Source: Phaeoceros laevis (lineage: Eukaryota; Anthocerotophyta; Anthocerotopsida; Notothyladales). Taken from it: a stretch of DNA of 28,651 bases. Positions 9,345 to 18,091 of the stretch are shown here, one piece after another. Numbering within the stretch: the first letter of the stretch is position 1; every line of letters begins with the position of its first letter. The stretch spans positions 1-28,651 of the forward strand of contig JBNGIQ010008700.1 of assembly GCA_049999765.1 (NCBI GenBank). Reading direction: 5' to 3'. The translations under genes and the position numbers were made by a program. The notes beneath the pieces were generated by a model that saw nothing but the letters and a program-made list of their open reading frames with translations, had not been told where the DNA came from and ran no database searches.

Positions 9345-10098
9345 CTATTTTGTACTGATGAACTCATGGCAAAAATTGTAAACTCCCACAGATGAGGCGG
9401 CCTTTTCGTCATAATCGGCAACCTCTCCATCGGAAAGGTCAATGTCTGCAAACTTCGTTCCTGTCAGCTGCCAGGGCAAGGACGAAGACTTAGATACAGC
9501 CAATTTCAACCTTGCCAGCGTGCTGAAGCACTCTTTCACGTCCCGGCCACTACCACTTACCCCTTCTGCGTACCAACCGTCTGCAGGGTAGAACTCCACG
9601 GGCTCGATGCCTCTGCAGTTGAAGCAGGCCAAGGGCACAAACCTACCTGCTTCACTGTCCTCAGCAGTGTAAGGCTTTCCTCGTCCTTCCACCAATGCTA
9701 TGGTGCCAACCCGTCCGCAACCTTTGCACTGGAGGCCAGCAGCAGGGCTAGGATTCAGCTGGCATGAAACTTGCAGGTTGGTGTCCAAGCATGCTGGTCC
9801 TATAGACGACCAACCTTCTGTACAAGGTGCGCTGTGCCTCGGCTCTTCGGAATGTCGTACTGCTCCGAGGCTGTCACACTGGATCGCTTCTCGCTGTCGC
9901 TGCCGCAATTGCCACATCTAACCTACACCTTCAGATGAGCGACATGAGAAGCGATGAGCTTGGGATTGAGAGTTAAGTAAATCAGAGAGTGACAACCTTG
10001 AAGTAGAAAGTGAACTCTGAGCCATCGGAGCCGCCCTTGGCCGTCAAATTGGTGAGGTTTTCCAGGTCTGTCTTGATCTGCAGAAGAAGCAACACCAT
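9345..10098 (-). CDS. CZIB: CXXC zinc-binding protein CZIB (DUF866/UPF0587)
   Basis: Four exons on the minus strand: 10098-9997, 9922-9815, 9728-9561 and 9467-9345, with introns of 74, 86 and 93 nt, all GT-AG and all phase 0. They give a 166-residue protein, close to the family's usual size of about 160. Exon 1 reads MVLLLLQIKTDLENLTNL, aligning residue for residue with the family start, which decides the ATG. Two zinc-binding CxxC pairs are present: CGNC at 37-40 (exon 2) and CKGC at 71-74 (exon 3). The conserved RGIEPVEFYP and DYDEKAASSVGVYN motifs follow. Acceptor choices for exons 2 and 4 were made to preserve the frame and motifs (VRCGNC, EGLTGTKFAD). The family is widespread in eukaryotes; the human protein is a zinc-binding fold of poorly known cellular role. 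A tRNA gene lies only 113 nt upstream on the same strand. Confidence 0.92.
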
Positions 10099-10182
10099 TT
10101 TCGGGTTGTGAAAAGGGACCAGCAGGAGGAGCTGAGAGTCGTCGACGGGAGTTGCCGACCTGGACTGTTTCAAAACTTTGCC

Positions 10183-10187
10183 AAAAA
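10183..10187 (-). terminator. Probable RNA polymerase III terminator of tRNA-Ala
   Basis: A run of five T on the minus strand, 23 nt beyond the tRNA 3' end. This is the first run of at least four T downstream of the gene and is the usual Pol III stop signal. Confidence 0.6.
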
Positions 10188-10210
10188 CATCTTGCCCCAC
10201 TCAGGATCAG

Positions 10211-10232
10211 TGGAGACGCCGGGTTTCGATCC

Positions 10233-10263
<31 letters not shown>

Positions 10264-10283
10264 TCCAATTGAGCTACACCCCC
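10211..10283 (-). tRNA. tRNA-Ala(UGC)
   Basis: 73 nt fold into a full cloverleaf on the minus strand. The acceptor stem GGGGGTG pairs with CGTCTCC (with G-U pairs) and is followed by discriminator A. The D-arm is GCTCAATTGGAAGAGC-like. The anticodon stem CGCGC/GCGCG encloses loop TTTGCAT with anticodon TGC, and a CCGGG/CCCGG T-stem encloses ATCGAAA. There is no intron and no encoded CCA. The A at the first T-loop position also occurs, as I recall, in other plant tRNA-Ala genes, so it is not evidence of decay. The A and B box promoters are internal. Confidence 0.95.
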
Positions 10284-10828
10284 GTACGCTGCACATTATA
10301 GTTTTATTAGTATAATAAAATATTATTCGTCTGCCCTATTGAAGAATTTTAAGTCGTTCATCATGTTATTCATATGACTGATGATACACAAACTGGGGAC
10401 GAAAAATTTTTGGCCTTGAAGAAATTGGTGCGTCTTAAAGGAACTAAAATGTGTGTTTTAGGCTGGGAGGTGCTTGTCGTCGAGAGAGAATGTGATCGTC
10501 TCGTGAGGCGCTTGAGGGTGAGATTGGTTTTTCTCACAATGGCTTTGCCGTTGGGGGCCTGGAGCTCTGGATGAAATTCGGCCTTCTACGATCATTCAGG
10601 TTCGGGCAGGCTGACGTCACGGGAGGTGATGAATTTGGTTTCTGCGGCGTGCTACGCTGTTGAGATGTCCGAAGGGCAAGGAGCTTGCTTGGCTCATGAG
10701 GTGTCCATTACAGGCTGGCTTAGACACAGCCGCCGAGCAAAGGGCAGCAGTGTACCTCTGATGTTTCTCAGCTGATCTCACAGGGGTTTGAAGGCCGTCC
10801 TTGTATTCGTCGAGAACGGAGGTCCTCG
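10284..10828. other. Intergenic DNA, likely zinc-transporter promoter and leader
   Basis: A short AT-rich block (10290-10340) flanks the tRNA 5' side, as is common upstream of plant tRNA genes. The remainder leads to the transporter ATG. The transporter frame is open back to 10724 but contains no earlier Met. No other gene is seen. Confidence 0.5.
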
Positions 10829-13585
10829 ATGCGTCAATTACCATACCAGGGCACTTTATGGCTCACCACATTTCTCCAGCTCTTATCTCTGTACGAGGTC
10901 AGACCGTGGCTTGATCTGTCCTTCGCATCTGCAGTCGTTCCCTTCTGCTTCCTCTGCTTTGCACTCTCGGCTATTATATTCAGCCTCTTTCAGGGATCCA
11001 GTAAAGGCAGACCCGTGACTGCAGCTCAGCGTGGATTGTTGCTCATTAGTGGAATCATTTTATCACTTCAGACTATATTGAGATATGTGGGACTGAGATA
11101 CACTGGGCCCCTGCAAACAATCTTGGGAGAGTATGCTGGCGCAGTCATTGGAAGCCTACTCTTTAAGCCGCTTACTAAGCGCATTGATCAATCCGGAAAG
11201 TCTCGTGTTCTTTTTGCCTCAGGGATAGTTATCTACCTTCTTTCACAAGAATGGACTGCAGCCTCATGCTTTCCGCTGCCCAGCTCTGCACCCCGAACAT
11301 CTGCGTTTGCCTTTGGCAGAGCTGGAAAAGAATTGCGAGATGGAAAGGTGTGTGGCAGCCTTTTTCCAGTTGTGGCAGTCACATTGGCAGGCTTTCTATC
11401 ATCTCTCAGCAAGTCTATTTCTGCACACGTTGCTCTCAGAAGTATGTCCAAAAAGCGCTACTTCTTTCTGAACTACTCTGCTGCTGCTCTTGTCCTACTG
11501 CCCTGGACAGTGCTGCTGGTCATCTTTCAGGGGGAATCTGTGGTCGGCTTCTCCATGGCATGGCCACTTACCACCACAGTTGCTTTGGGGATGATGCTAG
11601 CTTTCTTCGGTGACTCCTTTTCTGTCGTCTCACCTTCATCCAGTTGGCATTACTTTGTCAGCCTCTGTTGTCTGTATATCCTAGATCTGTTTTTCAACAT
11701 GGATTTCTCTCCTCTTGGATCTCTCTTATGTAGTTTTTTGCTTGGCCTCGGGGTGAGGGAACTGACGCATGCAGCCAAAGGGCTTGCCAATGATGGAAGT
11801 GCTGCAGATAGCATTTCTTCTGCTATTCAACCTGTGGCAGCTACCCTTGTAACAGTCTTGAAGCAAGTCCTGGCAGATGCAAAGTCTCGCAAGATTGCTA
11901 TGTTTCTATTCATCAATACCAGCTATATGGTTGTGGAGTTCACCTATGGGTTCATCAGTAACAGCCTTGGCCTTATATCGGATGCATGTCACATGTTATT
12001 TGATTGTGCTGCCCTTGCTATTGGACTTTATGCAGCATATATCTCTCGCCTTCAAGCCAGTGCTAAGTTCAACTACGGATATGGAAGGTTTGAAGTGCTG
12101 TCAGGTTATGCAAATGCAGTGTTTTTGGTGCTTGTGGCTGCACTTATTGTGCTGGAGTCGTTTGAAAGAATCCTAGATCCTCCAGAAATTTCAACAGACA
12201 GCTTACTGCTGGTTTCCCTTGGTGGGTTGGTGGTGAATATTATTGGCTTATTGTTTTTCCATGAAGCTCATCACCATGCCCATGGCGGATCTTGTGTCCA
12301 TTCTCATGCACATGAACACAACACTCCTAGTTCTATCCTCGTTGAAACAGAAGTTGTGGAGCCTGGAAATAATGTCAAGAAACTGCAGCAGCATCAGATT
12401 CATGATAGAAATGTCTGTTCCCCTGTGCATAATCATCAGCATGATCACCAAGCCTCTGGGGGTAACGATCATATGCAGGAGGGGCACGCTAAGGTGGAGC
12501 ATGCTAGCACTTGCTGTGCTTCTGAGCAAGCAAAGGGTCATGGATGCGCGGGTGTTTCTTGCAACGGGCATCAACACATAGGTGCCACCTGGGATCCTGA
12601 TCAGCACCACTGCTCAGGTCCTCTGTCACCAGCTTTGCAGCATGGGGAAAGCATAGAACAAGGTCACAGTCATTATATCTGTGGTTCAGATAAGCACGTT
12701 CATGAGCAGCAGGACCTCAGATTGCACAGTCCAGGTAGTCCTCGGGAGCTGCAAGAAGGTTATTCACAACGTGAAAGGATAGCTGAGATGCCCGCTTCTC
12801 ACCACCATGAGCATTTGCATCAAAGATTCCATGATAAAAGTTCTACCAAGGATGTTGTGGTCCAGGAGAAAGATATTGATAGGCAGATTTCTGAGGCTGT
12901 TTCGAACGGTAGCCAACATCATTCGGAACATCACCATGATAGCAAACATCATGAGCATCACAACCATGAATCCCGTCAACCTCATTTTGGAATGGAGCAT
13001 GGTATTAGTCAGAGCCATGCGGAACAACATATTCAGGTTGAGCCACAAGAGGAGCATAGACACCACCACCACCATGATCACCATCACGGTAATCATGGTC
13101 ACCAAGAAGGTACTCACCAGCACCACCATGAAGCTCATGGCGATTTAAATATGGAAGGGATTTTTCTTCATGTCCTGGCAGATACATTGGGCAGCGTTGG
13201 TGTTGTTTTATCAACCTTGTTGCTGAAGTACAAGGGGTGGGTGCTAGCTGATGCAGCTTGCTCAATTTTCATCTCAGCTCTGATAATCGTCACTGTAATT
13301 CCTCTTCTTAGGAGCACTTCAGATATATTGCTTCTTCGGATTCCTAGGTCTGCTGAGAAACGCATTGGCAAAGCACTAAAGGAGTTGAAATATCTGCAAG
13401 GGTTGCATCACTGCCAACGAATCCACATTTGGAGCCTGACCAACAAGGAAACGGTTGGGAGTTTGCATGCACATGCAGTAACAGGAGCAGACAAGGATGT
13501 TTTGCACAACCAGGTCTCCCAGCTACTGCTGGCTAGTGGGGTCACAGACATCACAGTGCAAATCGAAGAAGTGCAGGGTTTGTGA
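10829..13585 (+). CDS. MTP12: MTP12/ZnT5-type cation diffusion facilitator (zinc transporter)
   Basis: A 918-residue intronless protein. The N-terminal half (about 1-330) is a set of hydrophobic segments of the kind found only in ZnT5/MTP12-type CDF proteins. The CDF core begins near residue 365 (FLFINTSYMVVEFTYGFISN). Its two metal-site HxxxD motifs are H388/D392 (DACHMLFD) and H781/D785 (HVLADTLGSVG). Between transmembrane helices 4 and 5 of the core lies an exceptionally long histidine-rich loop, about residues 478-775, including the runs HRHHHHHDHHHGNHGH and HQHHHEAHGD. A short CDF cytosolic C-terminal domain ends at 918. In Arabidopsis, MTP12 pairs with MTP5 at the Golgi to load zinc, and the same role is inferred here. 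The first Met after an upstream stop was taken as the start. The Arabidopsis protein is, as I recall, around 800 residues, so the extra length sits mainly in the His loop. Confidence 0.92.
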   Translation: MRQLPYQGTLWLTTFLQLLSLYEVRPWLDLSFASAVVPFCFLCFALSAIIFSLFQGSSKGRPVTAAQRGLLLISGIILSLQTILRYVGLRYTGPLQTILGEYAGAVIGSLLFKPLTKRIDQSGKSRVLFASGIVIYLLSQEWTAASCFPLPSSAPRTSAFAFGRAGKELRDGKVCGSLFPVVAVTLAGFLSSLSKSISAHVALRSMSKKRYFFLNYSAAALVLLPWTVLLVIFQGESVVGFSMAWPLTTTVALGMMLAFFGDSFSVVSPSSSWHYFVSLCCLYILDLFFNMDFSPLGSLLCSFLLGLGVRELTHAAKGLANDGSAADSISSAIQPVAATLVTVLKQVLADAKSRKIAMFLFINTSYMVVEFTYGFISNSLGLISDACHMLFDCAALAIGLYAAYISRLQASAKFNYGYGRFEVLSGYANAVFLVLVAALIVLESFERILDPPEISTDSLLLVSLGGLVVNIIGLLFFHEAHHHAHGGSCVHSHAHEHNTPSSILVETEVVEPGNNVKKLQQHQIHDRNVCSPVHNHQHDHQASGGNDHMQEGHAKVEHASTCCASEQAKGHGCAGVSCNGHQHIGATWDPDQHHCSGPLSPALQHGESIEQGHSHYICGSDKHVHEQQDLRLHSPGSPRELQEGYSQRERIAEMPASHHHEHLHQRFHDKSSTKDVVVQEKDIDRQISEAVSNGSQHHSEHHHDSKHHEHHNHESRQPHFGMEHGISQSHAEQHIQVEPQEEHRHHHHHDHHHGNHGHQEGTHQHHHEAHGDLNMEGIFLHVLADTLGSVGVVLSTLLLKYKGWVLADAACSIFISALIIVTVIPLLRSTSDILLLRIPRSAEKRIGKALKELKYLQGLHHCQRIHIWSLTNKETVGSLHAHAVTGADKDVLHNQVSQLLLASGVTDITVQIEEVQGL

Positions 13586-14292
13586 TTGGTACTCTCACAG
13601 TGGACTTGGGACGTCAGCTGAACCAGTCTTTTAATCCAGGTATGACAAGTTTCTCTTTGCATATTGGGTTTTTCCCCCCACCATCTCGCAGTGCAGCGTT
13701 TAGGCAGATCTGTGAATTTTCAGATGATAGATAAGGTTGACTAGTTTGGCCCTTGTCTACCCAGCTTCAGCCGTAGTGCAAGAATCTGAAAAAATATTCC
13801 TCCAGCTACATGAGGTGCTGACCTGTGTATGTGGTGGGCATACGGACAGGGTGCAAAGACCCAGGGGAAGCCGGGCATGGAAGGTTGCTGAACAGTGCTG
13901 CAGTGCCTGTTGAGAGTGAAGGACGAGCAAGGTCACCATACTTTTTTGAAGTTCTAAGAACTAGTACATAGGTCCTTTGAAACCAATGTATGGACAAGGA
14001 ACCAAGCTACGGACATGCTGGAGAGTTAACACACCACGATCTTGTACAATAGGTGGACATGATGTTTTTCATATCACAAGTCTACAACCTTACCACCTCA
14101 CCTTCATTCGCGAAACGTGATAATAATAATAATAACGGGCTTGAACGAATTAGGAAAGCAGCACCGTCCCCCGTGGTTGGTAACTCGGCATTATGATGGA
14201 AATAGGAAGCTATTTAACTGAAACGAGAAACAGAAGCCGCCGTCACGCCCATCGGTGGTGGAACTGCGATCTGCCTTGCGCTCGGCTTCAGC
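13586..14292. other. Intergenic DNA between MTP12 and eIF1A
   Basis: This holds the transporter 3' region and the eIF1A promoter and leader. The only structure seen is a short TAA microsatellite at about 14121-14135. No further gene is supported. Confidence 0.5.
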
Positions 14293-14730
14293 ATGCCGAA
14301 GAACAAGGGAAAGGGAGGAAAGAATCGCAAGCGAGGAAAAAACGAGGCTGAGGACGAGAAGCGAGAACTCGTGTTCAAGGAAGATGGACAGGAGTACGCG
14401 CAGGTGCTGCGCATGTTAGGTAATGGCCGCTGCGAGGCCTTGTGCATAGATGGCACCAAGAGGTTGTGTCACATCCGGGGCAAGATGCATAAGAAGGTCT
14501 GGATTGCTTCCGGTGACATAATTCTGGTTGGCCTTCGCGACTACCAAGACGACAAGGCGGACGTTATCCTCAAGTACCAACCTGATGAAGCTCGTCTGCT
14601 CAAGGCCTACGGGGAGGTGCCAGATAATGTGCGTCTCAACGAGGGTATTGCAGGCGGCATGGATGAAGAGGAAGACGGTGGCGGCGATGATTACATTGAA
14701 TTCGAGGATGAGGATATTGACAGAATTTAG
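14293..14730 (+). CDS. EIF1A: Translation initiation factor eIF1A
   Basis: A complete single-exon gene of 145 residues, the normal eukaryotic length. The N-terminal tail is basic ([20 protein letters not shown]). The OB fold runs from about 27 to 110, with [20 protein letters not shown], the [20 protein letters not shown] core, the [17 protein letters not shown] strand and the KADVILKY motif. The acidic C-terminal tail ends DEDIDRI, close to the family's conserved DIDDI-like end that contacts eIF5B. It binds the ribosomal A site and promotes scanning and start-codon recognition on the 40S subunit. The start is the only Met before the conserved tail. It is separated by ample DNA on both sides and has no operon-like link to neighbours. 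Confidence 0.97.
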   Translation: MPKNKGKGGKNRKRGKNEAEDEKRELVFKEDGQEYAQVLRMLGNGRCEALCIDGTKRLCHIRGKMHKKVWIASGDIILVGLRDYQDDKADVILKYQPDEARLLKAYGEVPDNVRLNEGIAGGMDEEEDGGGDDYIEFEDEDIDRI

Positions 14731-15602
14731 GTCTGGAGCTGGACCCTTGGTGGTTCACAGGTCATGCCTATCTAGGGTTGTTTAAGCTTCTGTATTTTAC
14801 CCTCTGGCTGGCTTGGCAGAGACGAGTTTTGATCTCCTGAGACAAAGTAGTAGGGCTCGTAGGATTCCGCCTCTCTTGGGTTTGTGTTCGTAAGATTCGA
14901 CAAGAAACTTCAACGGCAATGAAACTGTGGTGTTTCTTTGAAGTTTGACTGTGCATGTCATATTTGTGCATTTGCTCTTCATTCCTTCCTTGGAGCTGCC
15001 TTCGTTTGGTGCATCAAATGAGTGACAGCAAAATCAGGATGTAGAACGTGAATACCTCTAATTTGCAAATGCTCAAGCCGTGACGTACCTAAGAATGCGA
15101 ACCTGTCGTCTTTCATGTCAGTAAAACTGTAATCTGCGTGAGCATGTTTTTGGCCTTACACCAAATGCTCAACGCAGGTTAGATGTTCTGCTCTTTTGCC
15201 GTTTTAGACTTAGCAAGGATTTTTGCTAGTTGGACCAGACTTTGAAGCGACGGACATCTCGGTATCACTCTCGAGGATATACAGGATACTGAAACGCTAC
15301 ATCTTAGCAGTGCCAGAAACGGGGTTGGAGGACGTACTTCAGGCTTCAAGGTCAGAAGGTGTACCAGGCAGGTTGCAAGCAATTCGAGGATTGTGCGTCT
15401 CAATGAGGAGCCTCTTATTAATTCCCAACGAGCCTTATAACTTAAGAACCGTTTACATATAAGTTACAGTAAACCAGGGGGCAAGTGAACAGCAAGTCGA
15501 CGAAGCGGCTTTCGTTGGCCAGCAAAATGGAGATCATAGACTAGTTCCATAGTTTCGAAGCTGAACCGGGCTGCGCAAGGGGTCGGGAGGAGGGCTGGGG
15601 AC
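14731..15602. other. Intergenic DNA between eIF1A and TRAPPC5
   Basis: Contains the eIF1A 3' region and the TRAPPC5 5' flank. Two short opposing frames at 15179-15462 overlap, but neither translation resembles a known family and no splice-linked partner was found. Confidence 0.5.
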
Positions 15603-17090
15603 ATGATAGGGGTAGGCAGGCCTAAGCAGTATGTGAACGTGGTTGACAGGCCGCTTGGAAAGGGCAAGACAGAGGTGCGCGTAGACCCCGTGGAGTTCTG
15701 CCCCATATAGTGGTTGCTCTGGTCAGATGCGTGCGTACTCACATGCTTGGTCTCTGTGCTTAGGTGAGTTTGAGTGTATTCTCGTTTCTCTTCTCGGAGC
15801 TTGTGCAGTACAATCAGACCCGGGTTGATAACATTGCCGAGCTGGAACGGAGGTGATTCCCTCCTTTAACCAAATTGCAATCGTTTATGGCAATCACTTG
15901 GCCAGCTCAAGCATTGAGCTTGTGTGTGGCCTTTCAAAGTAGATGAAAGCTAGCAGGGGCGGATGACTTGGGCTAGCAGGGACATAATGTTTGGCTGCTT
16001 GTTTTCTGAGACACCTGCCTTATCTCATCTGTTGCAGCCTTGTTTTTTTTTCCGTGGATCTTAAGTGCAGATTGGAGGATGCTGGCTATGGTGTGGGTTT
16101 GAGAATGCTGGAGCTGCTCTGTCACAGGGAAAAGGTGCTGACAGTCTGAGTTTCATCGTTGCGATTAGTGGAGGATGGAACAAGAATTGCAGTTGACATC
16201 ATGTGCTGTCAACTTCAAGCAGTTTTTTGGATACGTCTGTTACTAAAGAATATTTGCTTTTTGTTACCACAGGGAAATAGAAGAGAGATAAGACTTCTTG
16301 GAATTCTTTCTTTCGTCCACAGCACAGTATGGAAATCCCTGTTTGGCAAGGTATAGGTTTAAGGCTGTGCAGACGCATGCTAACTTCGATCCTGCTCGTG
16401 GTGGGGTATTTTGTCGAATTTAGACACCTGAAAGCTGCCATAGGGATTGGTGGCGATGTATTACTGATTGTTGCCGCATTCTTAATGGTGCAGGTTGCTG
16501 ACTCCTTGGAGAAAGGCACGGAGCATGAGGATGAATACATGATCAGTGAAAAAGAGCTGCTTGTCAACAAGTGGGAATACTCGTTGCTTTGGTTGTTCTG
16601 ACGTGCGGTGTTTAGTCCCTGCTGTGTACGCGTGGACACCTCTTACGCTATATAACAGGTACATATCGGTGCCCAAGGACATGGGAGCGTTCAACTGTGG
16701 AGCATTTGTTGCAGGGATCGTGAAGGTGGATATTACCCTACTTCTCTGCTGGTGCAATAGCCTCATCTAATTTGCAACTGCAAGCAACTGAGCACGTCCA
16801 CTAACAGTCACAAGAACCTGTATGAAGGGTGTCCTGGACGGTGCTGGCTTTCCAGCTAGAGTCACGGCACATTTTGTTGCAGTTGAAGGGCAGCCACGAC
16901 CACGAACAACCATCTTGATCAAATTTGCTGAGGAGGTATTGGCAACCTGTTTAGCCCTTTGTCCCCTGTTCCCAGAAAATGTTGAGCAACGATTGTGGCC
17001 TTTCAAGGCAGGTATTGCAGTATCAAGCCCGGCTTGGTTCCTAAGAAGGTCGTTTGGCAGGTGCTACAACGAGAAGCAAGGTTAGGCTGA
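15603..17090 (+). CDS. TRAPPC5: TRAPP complex subunit TRAPPC5 (Trs31/Bet3 fold)
   Basis: Eight exons reconstructed: 15603-15674, 15764-15852, 16071-16134, 16273-16350, 16494-16570, 16659-16725, 16828-16935 and 17061-17090. All introns are GT-AG, 88 to 218 nt, and phases agree throughout. The 194-residue product matches the plant family length. Diagnostic stretches are MIGVGRPKQYVNVVDRPLGK (exon 1), FLFSELVQYNQTRVDNIAEL (exon 2), RREIRLLGILSFVHSTVWKS (exon 4), ADSLEKGTEHEDEYMISEKE (exon 5), VPKDMGAFNCGAFVAGIV (exon 6) and RPRTTILIKFAEE (exon 7). The gene ends in VLQREARLG. TRAPPC5 is a core subunit of the TRAPP tethering complexes, which activate Rab GTPases in ER-Golgi and Golgi traffic. Almost none of this gene appears as one long frame because of the dense introns. 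Confidence 0.96.
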
Positions 17091-18091
17091 AGCCCAGGTT
17101 TACCAGCCGCTTTGCAACTTAAAGACATGCAGAATGTCGACCATCAGACAGACCTTTCAGGTTTGTATGAACTTCGCAAATGCTGAAGCCGCCATTGACT
17201 GTCGAAGTTGTGAATAGGACATCAAACCGTCTGCTTGCAAGTTCGCATAGATTTTGTCGCCCTTTTGGGATGAGAGATCGGTGTCCATTTTCATGTTGAA
17301 CCGCAACTGAGTTTCTGGGACCATCACACGATGAACCGGGATTGTACCCACTGCCACTGGGGAGTTCGATGAGCAGCGCTTTCTCATTGCTGTTCAAACA
17401 GCAGATGCTTTGGCTTACCTTAATTCGCATCTGATTCCCCAGTCTACCACAGCCATGTCTTGGTGCGCTTGGCATTCCGTGCTCATTGCATCCTGCATTC
17501 ATCAAATGCTGAAACCTGGACGGACTTGATTGCTTGGAACTGCATTGCTGTATTCATGATAGAAATGAGCGACAATGCCCTGCTCAAAGATTACTCAAGA
17601 AGGTGGGGTGTGAGCCCAAGATATCCACTTCGCAACATGCTTCAGCGCATATATGGCTTCATGGTAGTATAAACTTCCAGCCAACAGGCTCTGTCAAAGG
17701 TCCAACCACCTCGACACTTTTAACAGCAATTTCTCAGCGTCGTAGCCCGTCAGCCTGTTAAGATGCAGGTTCATATATTCCAAAAGTCAAAAGCAGTTAA
17801 GAGTAGAAAATCGATCCTCCAGGACATCCCTTCAACACTACTACAACACACGTGCTTCTAGAACATAAAAAGAGTACAAGAAAGCAAGAGCCATGATCCT
17901 AATACACGCAGCTGCATCTTCTGAAATAACTCATTTGAAAACCATTATACCTTTCAATTACCTATAAATGTCAGAAACACCCAATTCTCCACCTGGGTTT
18001 CCAACTCGTCACACCCTGGCAGAGATAATCTTCTTGGTAATATTATTATCAGAAGGTGGGAGGGAACACAGTTAGCTCTTTTTACTTTTCC
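17091..18091. other. Convergent intergenic region, no supported gene
   Basis: Lies between the TRAPPC5 stop and the stop of the minus-strand PPR gene. A minus-strand frame at 17595-17759 looks faintly protein-like on both sides of an in-frame TGA, but I could not assign it. The part after about 17770 is AT-rich and probably 3' flank of the PPR gene. Confidence 0.5.

Noticed and set aside
10374-10574. 66-codon frame upstream of the zinc transporter
   Set aside because: It is not conserved-looking and sits in the expected promoter interval.
12248-13138. Long opposing frames (Met/Val-rich) across the zinc-transporter loop
   Set aside because: They are mirror translations of CAT/CAC histidine codons, not genes.
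14121-14135. TAA microsatellite as a regulatory element of eIF1A
   Set aside because: It is a short simple repeat without supporting motif context.
17595-17759. Minus-strand frame reading GYDAEKLLLKVSRWLDL, TGA, then LYYHEAIYALKHVAKWISWA
   Set aside because: It looks protein-like on both sides of a stop but is only 55 codons, has no start or splice partner, and no family could be named.
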